A program made the position numbers and the translations under genes. A stretch of 64,000 nucleotides of DNA from Acidovorax radicis N35 (GTDB lineage Bacteria > Pseudomonadota > Gammaproteobacteria > Burkholderiales > Burkholderiaceae_C), in NCBI RefSeq assembly GCF_000204195.1, contig NZ_AFBG01000019.1, positions 558,001 to 622,000 of the forward strand, read 5' to 3'. Below, piece after piece: positions 7,750 through 16,784 of the stretch (the stretch's first letter is position 1; each line of letters begins with the position of its first letter). The notes under the pieces are model-generated. The model had not been told where the DNA came from. It did not search any database and worked only from the letters and a program-made list of their open reading frames with translations.

Positions 7750-9546
7750 TCAGGCCAGGGCCAGATCCGTGTCCATCAGCACCTTGCTGCCAGCACGGGC
7801 CGTGCGCATCAGCGTGACGGTTTCGGGGAACAGCTTGGCAAAGTAGAAGCGCGCCGTCTGCAGCTTGGCGCCGTAGAACGGGTCGGTGTTGCCCGCGGCG
7901 ATCTCGCGCAGGGCGACCTGGGCCATGCGGGCGAACAGATAGCCGAACACCAGGTGGCCGGCCACGCGCAGGTAGTCCACCGCAGCAGCGCCCACTTCGT
8001 CGGGGTTTTGCATGCCCTTGAAGCCGATCTCGGTGGTGAACTTGGTCATCTGGTCACCCAGCATGGCCACCGGGTTGATGAACTCGGCCATCTTCTCGTT
8101 CACGCCTTCTTCTTCCACCAGCTTGCCGATCAGCTTGCCCAGCTTCTTGAGCGTGGCGCCGTTGTTGCCCAGAATCTTGCGGCCCAGCAGGTCCAGCGAC
8201 TGGATGGTGTTGGTGCCTTCATAGATCATGTTGATGCGGTTGTCGCGCACGTACTGCTCCATGCCCCATTCCTTGATGAAGCCGTGGCCGCCGAAGACCT
8301 GCATGCAGGCGTTGGTGGAGATGTGGCCGTTGTCGGTGATGAAGGCCTTGACGATGGGCGTGAGCAGGGCCACGAGTTCTTCGGAGTCCTTGCGCACCTT
8401 TTCATCGGGGTGGCTGTGCACCTTGTCGAGCAGCAGCGTGCAGAAGATCTGCAGCGCACGGCCACCTTCGGCATAGGCCTTGGCGGTCAGCAGCATCTTG
8501 CGCACGTCGGGGTGCACGATGATGGGGTCGGCGTCCTTGTCCTTGGCCTTGACGCCCGAGAGGCTGCGCATCTGGATGCGGTCCTTGGCGTAGGCCAGCG
8601 CGTTCTGGTAGGCCACTTCAGTCAGACCCAGCGACTGGTTGCCCACGCCCAGGCGCGCGGCATTCATCATCACGAACATGGCGGCCAGGCCCTTGTTGGG
8701 CTGGCCCACCATCGTGCCGATGGCGCCGTCGATGGCGATCTGCGCGGTGGCGTTGCCGTGGATGCCCATCTTGTGCTCCAGGCCCGTGCAGTAGATGGGG
8801 TTGCGGTCGCCCAGCGAGCCGTCGGCATTGATGTTGAACTTGGGCACGACGAACAGGCTGATGCCCTTGCTGCCCTTGGGCGCGTCGGGCAGGCGGGCCA
8901 GCACCAGGTGCACGATGTTGGCGGTCATGTCGTGTTCGCCGGCGCTGATGAAGATCTTGTTGCCGGTGATCTTGTAGGTGCCGTCGACCTGGGGTTCGGC
9001 CTTGGTGCGCAACAGACCCAGGTCGGTACCGCAATGGGGTTCGGTCAGGCACATGGTGCCGGTCCACTCGCCGCTGGTCAGCTTGGGCAGGTACAGGGCC
9101 TTTTGCGCTTCGGTGCCGTGGGCGTGCAGGGCTTCGTATGCGCCGTGCGACAGGCCGGGGTACATGGTCCAGGCCTGGTTGGCCGAGTTCATCATTTCGT
9201 ACAGGCACTGGTTCAGCACGAAGGGCAGGCCCTGGCCGCCGTAGGCGGGGTCGCACGACAGTGCCGCCCAGCCGCCTTCGACGTACTTGGCGTAGGCGTC
9301 CTTGAAGCCCGAGGGCGGCTTCACTTCGTGGGTGGCCTTGTCGAGCACGCAGCCTTCGGTGTCGCCGCTGATGTTCAGCGGGAAGGTCACTTCGGCGGCG
9401 AACTTGCCGGCTTCTTCGATCACGGCGTTGATCGTGTCCACATCCACCTCGGCATGGGGCGGCATTGCCTTGAATTCATCACTGACCTTGAGCACTTCGT
9501 GCATGACGAATTGCATGTCGCGCAGGGGCGGCGTGTAGATAGGCAT
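7750..9546 (-). CDS. acyl-CoA dehydrogenase
   Basis: 598-residue FAD-dependent acyl-CoA dehydrogenase of the long form with an extra C-terminal domain. Seen: GQGLPFVLNQ, CLTEPHCGTDLGLLRTKA (flavin/substrate loop), TGNKIFISAGEHD, and the catalytic-base segment MIYEGTNTIQSLDLLGRK. It introduces the first double bond in fatty acyl-CoA. AAGGAG precedes the ATG at 9546; the open frame further upstream overlaps the TetR gene and has no family similarity. It follows the TetR gene by 5 bp, so it is the first structural gene of the operon and an obvious repressor target. Confidence 0.92.
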   Translation of the reverse strand: MPIYTPPLRDMQFVMHEVLKVSDEFKAMPPHAEVDVDTINAVIEEAGKFAAEVTFPLNISGDTEGCVLDKATHEVKPPSGFKDAYAKYVEGGWAALSCDPAYGGQGLPFVLNQCLYEMMNSANQAWTMYPGLSHGAYEALHAHGTEAQKALYLPKLTSGEWTGTMCLTEPHCGTDLGLLRTKAEPQVDGTYKITGNKIFISAGEHDMTANIVHLVLARLPDAPKGSKGISLFVVPKFNINADGSLGDRNPIYCTGLEHKMGIHGNATAQIAIDGAIGTMVGQPNKGLAAMFVMMNAARLGVGNQSLGLTEVAYQNALAYAKDRIQMRSLSGVKAKDKDADPIIVHPDVRKMLLTAKAYAEGGRALQIFCTLLLDKVHSHPDEKVRKDSEELVALLTPIVKAFITDNGHISTNACMQVFGGHGFIKEWGMEQYVRDNRINMIYEGTNTIQSLDLLGRKILGNNGATLKKLGKLIGKLVEEEGVNEKMAEFINPVAMLGDQMTKFTTEIGFKGMQNPDEVGAAAVDYLRVAGHLVFGYLFARMAQVALREIAAGNTDPFYGAKLQTARFYFAKLFPETVTLMRTARAGSKVLMDTDLALA

Positions 9547-9551
9547 GGGGT

Positions 9552-10304
9552 TTACTCCTTGGAGGTGGTGGTTTGGTTGGAAACTTTGCGGCGCTTGGCG
9601 GCAGCAGGCGGTGCTGCAGACGCGGCGGCGGCCGGGGTCGTGGCCTGGGCGCTGCTGTAGCGCGCCAGGATGTTGTGAAAGCCCTGCACGGCCCGGCCCA
9701 TGGAGCCAGGGGTCTGCAGGAAGCGCGCTTCGTAGTGCAGCGCGAGGATGAGGCCGTGGATCTCGAAGAGCATCTGCTCGGCATTGGTGTCCGCGCGCAG
9801 CTCGCCCAGGCCCTTGCACTGCTCGATGGCGCGGCGCATGGCGGCGTGCCAGGTAAGCACCGAGCTGGCCAGCGCGTCGCGCACGGGGCCGGTGCGGTCG
9901 TCGAACTCAACCGCGCCGCTGATGTAGATGCAGCCCGAATCGATTTCGATGGAGGTGCGCTTCATCCAGTTGTCGAACATGGCGCTGAGCCGGGCCAGGC
10001 CACGCGGCGCGGACATGGCGGGGTAGAACACTTCCTGCTCGAAACGCGTGTGGTATTCGCGGACCACGGAAATCTGCAGCTCTTCGCGCGAGCCAAAATG
10101 GGCGAACACGCCCGACTTGCTCATGCCCGTGACGTCGGCCAATGCCCCAATGGACAGGCCTTCCAGTCCGATGTGCGTGGCCAGCCCGAGGGCCGCCTCG
10201 ACAATGGCCGCCTTGGTTTGCTGGCCTTTTTGCAGGGCACGGCCGGTTCCGCTGCGAGCGCGCGGGATGCGAGTGACCTGGCTGGATGAAGAGGTGGCGG
10301 ACAT
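9552..10304 (-). CDS. TetR-family regulator of the beta-oxidation operon
   Basis: 250-residue TetR protein. The helix-turn-helix is about residues 30-75 (KAAIVEAALGLATH, LADVTGMSKSGVFAHFGSREELQ), followed by an all-helical ligand domain to about residue 215 and an Ala/Pro-rich basic tail. It heads the operon of acyl-CoA genes and overlies a perfect palindrome 14-27 bp upstream of its own start (10318-10331), so autoregulation and repression of the whole operon, relieved by an acyl-CoA or fatty acid, is the natural inference. A PsrA/FadR-like role is suggested only by context. Confidence 0.85.
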   Translation of the reverse strand: MSATSSSSQVTRIPRARSGTGRALQKGQQTKAAIVEAALGLATHIGLEGLSIGALADVTGMSKSGVFAHFGSREELQISVVREYHTRFEQEVFYPAMSAPRGLARLSAMFDNWMKRTSIEIDSGCIYISGAVEFDDRTGPVRDALASSVLTWHAAMRRAIEQCKGLGELRADTNAEQMLFEIHGLILALHYEARFLQTPGSMGRAVQGFHNILARYSSAQATTPAAAASAAPPAAAKRRKVSNQTTTSKE

Positions 10305-10317
10305 GCGGGCAAATAAA

Positions 10318-10331
10318 AACGAACGTTCGTT
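10318..10331. promoter_or_regulatory. palindromic operator for the operon TetR regulator
   Basis: AACGAACGTTCGTT is a perfect 14-bp palindrome placed 14-27 bp before the TetR start codon, where a repressor would block the operon promoter or early elongation. TetR dimers bind such sites. That this regulator binds it is inferred from position. Confidence 0.65.
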
Positions 10332-10549
10332 CTATTTTGCAGCAAATTACCCTTCTGACCAAAACCCCCGAAAAAAATAGGGAGGCCCACCCAAATCGCC
10401 CGTTGCAGGAACGCAACCGCGTCTCTGCGTCCCCGGACCTGCACGTTGCAGCCAATGAGTGAAGGCCGCAAAGCAACCTCAGCGTAACGGAGCGCTTTCG
10501 AGCCCGACGCAGGGCGCAGCAACAACGCCAGAAGCGTTTTGGAGCGCCC

Positions 10550-11212
10550 TTAAAGCATCAGCGCCAAGCTGGCATCCAGGTGCTCGGTCGGCAGCCGCTT
10601 GAAGCCCGAGCGGGCGTAACGCTGCAGTCGACCCTGGGCAAACGCCGTGAGCACGCTGGCCGCCACCTGGGCATCGACCGTGGGCGTTGCAGAGCCCGCT
10701 GCAGCCGGGCGCAGGCACTGGCGCAAGGTGGACTCGATGCGTTCAAAGAACTGGTTCATGCGCTGCTGAAGGCGCTCGTGCTCGAACACCAGCGCATCGC
10801 CCACCATCACGCGCACCATGCCCGGGTTGCGCTCGCCAAACTGCAACAGCAAGGCCACGATGCGCGCGGCCTGGCGTGCACCCACCTCGGCAGGCTGATC
10901 CGGATCGGGCACATCGCGGCCAGTGATTTGCTGGACCAGGGTGAACACGGTCTGCTCGATGAATTCGATCAGCCCCTCGAACATCTGCGCCTTGCTGGCG
11001 AAGTGGCGGTACAGGGCTGCCTCGCTGACCGACAGGCGCGCGGCCAAGGCGGCGGTGGTAATGCGCTCCGCCCCGGGCTGTTCCAGCATGGCGGCCAGTG
11101 CCTGCAGGATCTGCACCCGCCGCTCGCCCGGCTTGGGCCGCTTGCGCGCAGCGGGCGTTTCGCCGGCATCGTCGGTACTGGCTGGCTCGGGAAGGGGCGA
11201 AAGTTCGGACAT
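10550..11212 (-). CDS. slmA: nucleoid occlusion factor SlmA (TetR fold)
   Basis: 220-residue TetR-fold protein matching SlmA: KPGERRVQILQALAAMLEQPGAERITTAALAARLSVSEAALYRHFASKAQMFEGLIEFIEQTVF at the N terminus, with the helix-turn-helix at SVSEAALYRHF. SlmA binds chromosome sites and blocks FtsZ assembly over the nucleoid. The ATG at 11212 is preferred to a TTG at 11248 because residues before it do not resemble the family. It stands alone, 245 bp from the TetR gene on one side; that gap holds no gene I can support beyond the palindrome at 10318. Confidence 0.88.
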   Translation of the reverse strand: MSELSPLPEPASTDDAGETPAARKRPKPGERRVQILQALAAMLEQPGAERITTAALAARLSVSEAALYRHFASKAQMFEGLIEFIEQTVFTLVQQITGRDVPDPDQPAEVGARQAARIVALLLQFGERNPGMVRVMVGDALVFEHERLQQRMNQFFERIESTLRQCLRPAAAGSATPTVDAQVAASVLTAFAQGRLQRYARSGFKRLPTEHLDASLALML

Positions 11213-11389
11213 GCAGGAACAGGGGCTCGGGTAGGGCCAGACGGCCAATGGCGCCCTGCACCTGGTTCACATGCCGGATGGGCATGCACAGGCCTGCGGC
11301 AGGGCGTAAATCATGTGTGGAAATGATTCTCGCACAGGCCCCGCACCCGGCCGTGCAGGCACAGGCCGGGATGGCACCGCAGCCCCGCT

Positions 11390-12895
11390 TTACAGCGGAA
11401 ACACCACAGTCACCAGCAGGCCGTGCCCCTGCGGACCGGCGCCCAGCGTGAGGGAGGCGCGGTGCACGCGCGCAATTTCGTCGGCAATAGCCAGCCCCAG
11501 CCCGGTACCCTCACCCACCGTGCCTGGCACCCGGTAAAACCGTTGCATGACACGGCCCCGTTCGGCATCGGGCACACCCGGTCCGTCGTCTTCCACCTCG
11601 ATGAACACGCGTGGAGGCCCCGCGCGCCACTGGCGCATGCCGCAGCGTATGGTGACAATGCCACCCGCCGGGGTGTACTTGATGGCGTTGTCCACCAGGT
11701 TGGACAGCAATTCGCGCAGCAGCCAGCCATGTCCGGTGACATGCACAGGCTGGACTTCCAGGCCCAGGTCCAGTCCTTTGCCGGTGGCCGGGTCAAGAAA
11801 GGTCTCCAGCAAGGTTTCGCACAGGTCCTTGAGGTCTACGCGCTGGGGCGGCTGCGCGTCCAGGCTGCGCGCATCGGCGCGCGACAGTGCCAGCAGCTGG
11901 TGGGCGAGCTGTGAGGTGCGGCGCGTGGCATTGCGCAGCTTCTCAATCTGGTCAACTCCTAAAACAATAGCGCCTTTCGCATGTCCATCATGCGCTAGCG
12001 GCACTTTTCCATCAAAACTTGGCAACGACACCCGGGGTGGCGCCGCCGCCTTGGCCATCATGGCCCAGGCTTCGACCTGCGCCTGCAGGCCCGCCAGCGG
12101 GGTGCGCAGCTGGTGCGCCGCGTCGGCCACAAAGCGGCGCTGCCCTTCCGCCTGCGCGTTGACCAGCGCAAACAGACGGTTGAGGGAATGCACGAGCGGG
12201 CGCACCTCGGCGGGCGAAGAGGCTTCGTCGATGGGGCTCAGGTCACGCGGCGAGCGGTGCTCCACCGCTTCGGCCAAATCCACCAGCGGTTTGAACGCCC
12301 GGCCCACGGCCCAGTGGATGGCCAGCGCGGCAGCGGCCACCAGCACCAGGTTGGGCAGCAGCACCCGCAGCAGGAGCTGTTGCGCCCACTGCTGGCGCGG
12401 GTCCGATCCATCGGCCAGCGCCACCACCATTTCGCCGGCCCCGGTGCGGCCGCGCTGCACGGCCACCCGGTAGGTCACGCCGCCAAACTCGACGCTGTGG
12501 AACTCCGGCGCTTGCGTGGTGGGCACGGCCCCGTGCACCCAGTCATCGCCCAGCAGCAGGCGGCCAGAGATATCGCGCACGCTGTATCCGGCAAAGCCGG
12601 TGTTCTGCCGCAGAAACTCTTCCACCGGTGGTGCCAGCAGCAACAGGGGCGGCTCGTTGTCACGGATGGACGGGGCCAGCACCGAATCGGCCAGCGCGGG
12701 CAATAGCCGCAGCAGGCGCTGGTCATGCCGCCCGGCGGCCTCGTCGGCGGAGCGGTAGTCCAGCCACACACCCACAAGGGCTAGCGCGCACAAGGGCAGC
12801 ACCAGCAAAAGCAGCAGCCGGTTGCGCAGATCGGAGGTCATGGCGCGCAGGCGAGGCCGTTGCGAGGGGGTGGTTCGATCCGGCGCCGTCATCAT
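11390..12895 (-). CDS. sensor histidine kinase of an OmpR-type two-component system
   Basis: About 501 residues. Transmembrane segments lie near residues 25-45 and 175-195 with a periplasmic sensor domain between, then HAMP and the phospho-acceptor His in DAAHQLRTPLAGL (about His261). The N, G1 and G2 boxes are NLVDNAIKYTP, DDGPGVP and GTGLGLAIA. Family knowledge: TctE/QseC type. Odd feature: residues about 294-313, between the two DHp helices, are encoded by an R1 repeat inserted in frame. The start is uncertain among GTG 12901, ATG 12895 and ATG 12841. It lies 34 bp after the regulator gene and is probably co-transcribed with it. Confidence 0.88.
   Translation of the reverse strand: MMTAPDRTTPSQRPRLRAMTSDLRNRLLLLLVLPLCALALVGVWLDYRSADEAAGRHDQRLLRLLPALADSVLAPSIRDNEPPLLLLAPPVEEFLRQNTGFAGYSVRDISGRLLLGDDWVHGAVPTTQAPEFHSVEFGGVTYRVAVQRGRTGAGEMVVALADGSDPRQQWAQQLLLRVLLPNLVLVAAAALAIHWAVGRAFKPLVDLAEAVEHRSPRDLSPIDEASSPAEVRPLVHSLNRLFALVNAQAEGQRRFVADAAHQLRTPLAGLQAQVEAWAMMAKAAAPPRVSLPSFDGKVPLAHDGHAKGAIVLGVDQIEKLRNATRRTSQLAHQLLALSRADARSLDAQPPQRVDLKDLCETLLETFLDPATGKGLDLGLEVQPVHVTGHGWLLRELLSNLVDNAIKYTPAGGIVTIRCGMRQWRAGPPRVFIEVEDDGPGVPDAERGRVMQRFYRVPGTVGEGTGLGLAIADEIARVHRASLTLGAGPQGHGLLVTVVFPL
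11956..12020 (+). repeat. R1 palindromic repeat, copy C, inside a histidine kinase gene
   Basis: CTCCTAAAACAATAGCG at one end and GCGCTAGCGGCA in the middle mark this as an R1 member. It lies wholly inside the kinase gene, keeps the frame, and encodes about 20 residues (FDGKVP to AIVLG) in the loop between the two helices of the dimerisation domain. Confidence 0.75.
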
Positions 12896-12929
12896 CTTCA
12901 CCGAAGGGTTTCAGCCTGACCGATTCCAC

Positions 12930-13622
12930 TCAGGCAGTCTGGAGCTCAAGCCGATAGCCGAACCCGCGAATCGACCGGAGCGCCACGCCGTGGGGCTCCA
13001 GCTTGCCGCGCAGGCGGGACACATACACCTCCACCGCGTTGGGCGTGATCTCCTTGTCCCAGCCCGTCAGGGCCTGCAGGAGCTTGTCCTTGCTGGCTGG
13101 CTTGGGGGCATTGATGAGCAGGTACTCCAGCACGGTCCATTCACGGGGGCCGAGTTCGATGACCTGTTCCCCGTCCCCGGTGCGGATGCTTGCACGGCGG
13201 CCGGCCGTGTCCAGCTCCAGCGGGCCAAAGCTCAGGACCGCCGTGGTGGCGGCCTGCGAGCGGCGCAGCAGGGCGCGCAGCCTTGCCAGCAGTTCAGGCA
13301 ACTCAAAGGGCTTGACCATGTAGTCATCGGCCCCCAGGTCCAGTCCCTGCACGCGGTCGTGCAACGCGTCGCGCGCAGTGAGGATCAGCACCGGCAGGGA
13401 CGGGGTTGCCATGTCGGTGCGGCGCAGGCGCCGGGTGAGCTCCAGCCCATCCATGGCCGGCAAGCCGATGTCGATGATGGCAGCGTCGAACGACTCGGTA
13501 CGCAGCACCTCTTCGGCACGCTCACCGCTTCCAACCCAATCCACGGCATACCCCGCATCGGTCAGCCCCAGCTTGATGCCACTGGCCACCATGACGTCGT
13601 CTTCGACCAGCAACAGCCGCAT
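12930..13622 (-). CDS. OmpR-family response regulator (TctD/QseB type)
   Basis: 230 residues. The receiver domain has the acidic pocket VEDD, phospho-acceptor Asp in IIDIGLPAMDG, ILTARD and the conserved Lys in DDYMVKPF. A C-terminal winged helix spans about residues 125-225 (TVLEYLLIN, EVYVSRLRGKLEPHGVALRSIRGFGYRL). The ATG at 13622 is right at the receiver start; the longer frame to 13715 adds sequence with no family likeness. It acts with the kinase 34 bp downstream. The signal is unknown, but the tricarboxylate-type TctDE and QseBC systems are the closest in organisation. Confidence 0.9.
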   Translation of the reverse strand: MRLLLVEDDVMVASGIKLGLTDAGYAVDWVGSGERAEEVLRTESFDAAIIDIGLPAMDGLELTRRLRRTDMATPSLPVLILTARDALHDRVQGLDLGADDYMVKPFELPELLARLRALLRRSQAATTAVLSFGPLELDTAGRRASIRTGDGEQVIELGPREWTVLEYLLINAPKPASKDKLLQALTGWDKEITPNAVEVYVSRLRGKLEPHGVALRSIRGFGYRLELQTA

Positions 13623-13680
13623 GTCAGTGGCCTCCTGCGTTGCGTGAGGCCCACAGCCAACGACACTGGCGCGGCAAAGA

Positions 13681-13772
13681 CCAGTGCCACCGTGGAACTG
13701 GCTCTGCCAGGCCACTGGTGGCGTCCCCCTCCCGAGAAACGAGAGAGGGGGAAGACGCGACGCGGCTCAGGG
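13681..13772 (-). repeat. R2 repeat downstream of argB
   Basis: Read on the minus strand this begins 8 bp after the argB stop: CCCTGAGCCGCGTCGCGTC, then CCCCCTC...GAGGGGG, then GCCTGGCAGAGCCAGTTCCAC. The same plan recurs at 53941, 60519 and, in a variant, 52310, each time just after a stop codon and in the same polarity. The C-rich/G-rich arms can fold into a hairpin, so a role in 3' end formation is plausible. Confidence 0.65.
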
Positions 13773-13780
13773 AGTGCATT

Positions 13781-14671
13781 TCAATGGCTGCGGATCATGG
13801 TGCCGTAGGCCTGGTCCGTCAGGATTTCGAGCAGCATGGCGTGCGGCACACGGCCATCGATGATGTGCACCGCCTGCACACCCGCCCGTGCGGCATCCAG
13901 CGCACCGGCGATCTTGGGCAACATGCCGCCGGAGATGGTGCCATCGGCAAACAGCGCGTCGATCTCGCGGGCGGTCAGGTCGGTAAGCAGATTGCCCGCC
14001 TTGTCCAGCACGCCGGGTGTGTTGGTCAACAGCATCAGTTTTTCAGCCTGCAGCACCGTGGCCAGCTTGCTGGCCACTACGTCGGCGTTGATGTTGTAGC
14101 TCTCGTTGTTCTCGCCAAAACCGATGGGGCTGATGACGGGAATGAAGGCGTCGTCCTGCAGCGCCTTGACCACGCTGGGGTCGATGGACACGATATCCCC
14201 CACCTGCCCCACATCGTGCTCAATGGATGGGTTCTTGTTGTCCACCATCTTGAGCTTTTGCGCGCGGATCATGCCGCCGTCGCGCCCCGTCAGGCCCACC
14301 GCCTTGCCGCCGGCCTGGTTGATCAGGCCCACGATGTCCTGCTGCACCTCGCCGGCCAGCACCCACTCAACCACTTCCATGGTCTCGGCATCTGTGACGC
14401 GCATGCCCTGGATGAACTCGCCCTTCTTGCCCAGGCGGTTCAGGGCCGTCTCGATCTGCGGGCCGCCGCCATGCACCACCACGGGGTTCATGCCCACGAG
14501 CTTGAGCAGCACCACGTCTTCGGCGAAGTCGGCCTGCAGCGCAGGGTCGGTCATGGCGTTGCCGCCATACTTGATGACCATGGTCTTGCCATGGAATTTG
14601 CGGATATAGGGCAGCGCCTGGGCCAGGATTTCAGCCTTGTCGCGTGGGGCAATCGAAAGAAGGTCGGTCAT
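13781..14671 (-). CDS. argB: acetylglutamate kinase
   Basis: 296-residue amino-acid kinase that phosphorylates N-acetyl-L-glutamate in arginine biosynthesis. Seen: [24 protein letters not shown], the [10 protein letters not shown] segment and [18 protein letters not shown], all diagnostic. The ATG at 14671 is chosen because family members start close to this point; the upstream extension to 14719 is not conserved-looking. The gene is single here, not in an arg operon, and lies between the two-component pair and the WecA-like gene. Confidence 0.95.
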   Translation of the reverse strand: MTDLLSIAPRDKAEILAQALPYIRKFHGKTMVIKYGGNAMTDPALQADFAEDVVLLKLVGMNPVVVHGGGPQIETALNRLGKKGEFIQGMRVTDAETMEVVEWVLAGEVQQDIVGLINQAGGKAVGLTGRDGGMIRAQKLKMVDNKNPSIEHDVGQVGDIVSIDPSVVKALQDDAFIPVISPIGFGENNESYNINADVVASKLATVLQAEKLMLLTNTPGVLDKAGNLLTDLTAREIDALFADGTISGGMLPKIAGALDAARAGVQAVHIIDGRVPHAMLLEILTDQAYGTMIRSH

Positions 14672-14755
14672 GGAGGCGGGCCATCCAGAGAAAACGGTAA
14701 GGCGTAAATTGTGCCGCATTCGCGCGGCGCGCTGGGTTTGCCAGCGTACCCGCTG

Positions 14756-15859
14756 TCAGTGGCGCAACCAGTTGGGCACCTTGAAACGCACAATGGCCAG
14801 ATAAGCCATCACATAGCTGATGACGAACAGGCCGCAAAATGCCATCAGCAGCGGGGTATTGCTCCAGAACAGCACCGCCGGGACCACAGTCAGCAGGGTA
14901 AAGCCCCAGAGGTAGGGGGAGGTGCGGTTGTTGCGCATCAGTACCCTGCGCGATTCGTCGTCATGGAAGACGCCTCGCACGATACGGCGGTAGATCAACT
15001 GATGAAAGTGCAACGCATCGGCCACGCCAGGAGACACCCCCCGCACGGTCTTGCGGTAGATCGAGAAGATCGTTTCCCACACGGGGTAGATCAACAAAAG
15101 CATAGGGAACCACGGCGACACATCGGCGTTACGCTGCACCAGGGAAATGCTGGCCAGCGCAATCACGCCACCCCACACGTAGGCACCGCCATCTCCCGCG
15201 AACAACATGCCGCGCGGGTAGTTCCAGACCAGAAAACCGCCCGTCGCCGCTGCTGTGGACACCAACAGGGCAGCCAGTGCACGGTCTCCCACTTGCAGGG
15301 CCACGTGGGCCAGAGCCAGGCAGACGATGAGGGCCACCATGCCGGCCAGGCCGTTGTAGCCATCAATGATGTTGAACGCATGGGGAAGCCCCGCAACGGC
15401 CAGGACAACAACCGCAACGCCGAGCCACGGGGCAGCGGCCAGCAGGGAATCCAGCCAGGGCCACCCCATGCGCGGCAAAGTCAGATCCAGCAGGATCACC
15501 GCCAGAGCGCCGGATGCGCCCGTCAGACTCAACCGGTATCGCACAGACAGGCGCTGGGTCATGTCCTCCGCGATACCCCCCAGCGCAGCCGGCAGCAAGG
15601 CCACCAGCCAGCCTCCCACCCAAGCTCCGAGCTTGAGCGAGCCGGGATCTCCCCAGTGGGTCGATTGCAGAACACCGAGACCCCAACTGCACCCAATGCC
15701 CAGCAGCAACGCGGCCCCGCCCAGACGGGGAACATCCCCCAGATGAAAACGCTGCGGCATGCCGTTGCCATAGACAGAAGCATGGCTGTGCATCCACCGC
15801 ACGATGAACCCTGCCGCCAACGCTGCAACGATGAATGCCACCACAGATAACCAGATCAT
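14756..15859 (-). CDS. WecA/MraY-family phosphoglycosyl transferase
   Basis: 367-residue polytopic membrane protein, about ten hydrophobic segments. Family motifs: RFHLGDVPRLGG near the N terminus, GGIAEDMTQRLSVRYRL (DD-like Mg site, here ED), HAFNIIDGYNGLAG (catalytic NxxD) and HFHQLIYRR near residue 290. Relatives transfer a sugar-1-phosphate from a UDP-sugar to undecaprenyl phosphate, the first step of many O-antigens and capsules. It lies 220 bp after the transglycosylase gene and is the likely priming enzyme of the polysaccharide locus at 16080-24533. The ATG at 15859 is used; a TTG at 15889 is less likely. Confidence 0.88.
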   Translation of the reverse strand: MIWLSVVAFIVAALAAGFIVRWMHSHASVYGNGMPQRFHLGDVPRLGGAALLLGIGCSWGLGVLQSTHWGDPGSLKLGAWVGGWLVALLPAALGGIAEDMTQRLSVRYRLSLTGASGALAVILLDLTLPRMGWPWLDSLLAAAPWLGVAVVVLAVAGLPHAFNIIDGYNGLAGMVALIVCLALAHVALQVGDRALAALLVSTAAATGGFLVWNYPRGMLFAGDGGAYVWGGVIALASISLVQRNADVSPWFPMLLLIYPVWETIFSIYRKTVRGVSPGVADALHFHQLIYRRIVRGVFHDDESRRVLMRNNRTSPYLWGFTLLTVVPAVLFWSNTPLLMAFCGLFVISYVMAYLAIVRFKVPNWLRH

Positions 15860-16079
15860 GAGCGGCCGATGGTACCCGCACTCGGACAAGGCACCTGTAA
15901 GAAAGCGCTAGCCGGCCGCGCCCCCGCAGGGTGCTTAGGCACTTTGGTGTGAAATATTGCCATCTGGTGCGAAGAACCCTGCAGAAAGAAGCCACAAGGA
16001 TCTGCGACGGAGATCGGTCCAACCCTCGGCAGCTCCCAGCAGGCCATGGCAAGGTTCACGTGGTCAAAAACCTGGCGCG

Positions 16080-16784
16080 CTACCGAAGCATGCCACGGTA
16101 AAAACGCATCACCTTTTCCACATACTGCTGTGTTTCGGGATACGGGGGGATTCGCCGGCCATGCTTGATCACAGCACCTTCACCAGCGTTGTAAGCAGCC
16201 AGCGCCAGCTCCTTGTCGCCATCAAACATGCGCAGCAAATCGGCGAGGTAGCGGGTGCCAATCTGCGCATTCACCTTGGGCTCCATCGCAGCATGCTCTC
16301 CTTCCGAGGATGGGCGCGCAGCAACCCCATAGCGTTCGGCCGTTGCGGGCATGACCTGCATCAGCCCCAGTGCACCTTTGCGCGAAACGGCCTTTACATT
16401 GAAAGCCGACTCTGCGGCGGCAACGGCAATCACAAAGGCTGGGTCTAGCGACTGCGCCACTGCCGCTGCTTCCAGGTGCTGCTTGACGTCGTCGTAGCCC
16501 GAAAACTGCAGTGCAGAAGGACCACGATCCTTGCCCTTCATCACCGAAGCAGGTTGCACACGGTTGAGCCAGATCACGCCCCGCGATGCAGCGGAAGGGG
16601 GCACATTGCCGATGTGGGTCACGCCGTCCCCATCTACAAACTCCCACACTTGGTCGGCCCAAGAGGACGACAGCAGTCCCAACAGCAAGAAAACCGAAAG
16701 CACGGCGCTGCGTAGGCTTGGCGCTTCACGAAACAGGCGCCCAGCCCCTTCAACCACCTGGTAAAACACACTTTTTGTTGTCAT
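16080..16784 (-). CDS. lytic murein transglycosylase (SLT domain) with DUF4124-like N terminus
   Basis: 234 residues. A hydrophobic export segment is about residues 26-43, followed by a short DUF4124-like stretch (QVWEFVDGDGVTHIGNVPP). The SLT domain (about 110-230) has catalytic Glu in AAAESAFNVKAVSRKGALGLMQ and the LAAYNAGEGAV motif. It cleaves peptidoglycan glycan strands in the periplasm. It overlaps the hexapeptide acyltransferase gene by 4 bp (ATGA), so it belongs to the polysaccharide operon; remodelling the wall to let the exporter or polymer pass is a reasonable inference. Confidence 0.88.
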   Translation of the reverse strand: MTTKSVFYQVVEGAGRLFREAPSLRSAVLSVFLLLGLLSSSWADQVWEFVDGDGVTHIGNVPPSAASRGVIWLNRVQPASVMKGKDRGPSALQFSGYDDVKQHLEAAAVAQSLDPAFVIAVAAAESAFNVKAVSRKGALGLMQVMPATAERYGVAARPSSEGEHAAMEPKVNAQIGTRYLADLLRMFDGDKELALAAYNAGEGAVIKHGRRIPPYPETQQYVEKVMRFYRGMLR

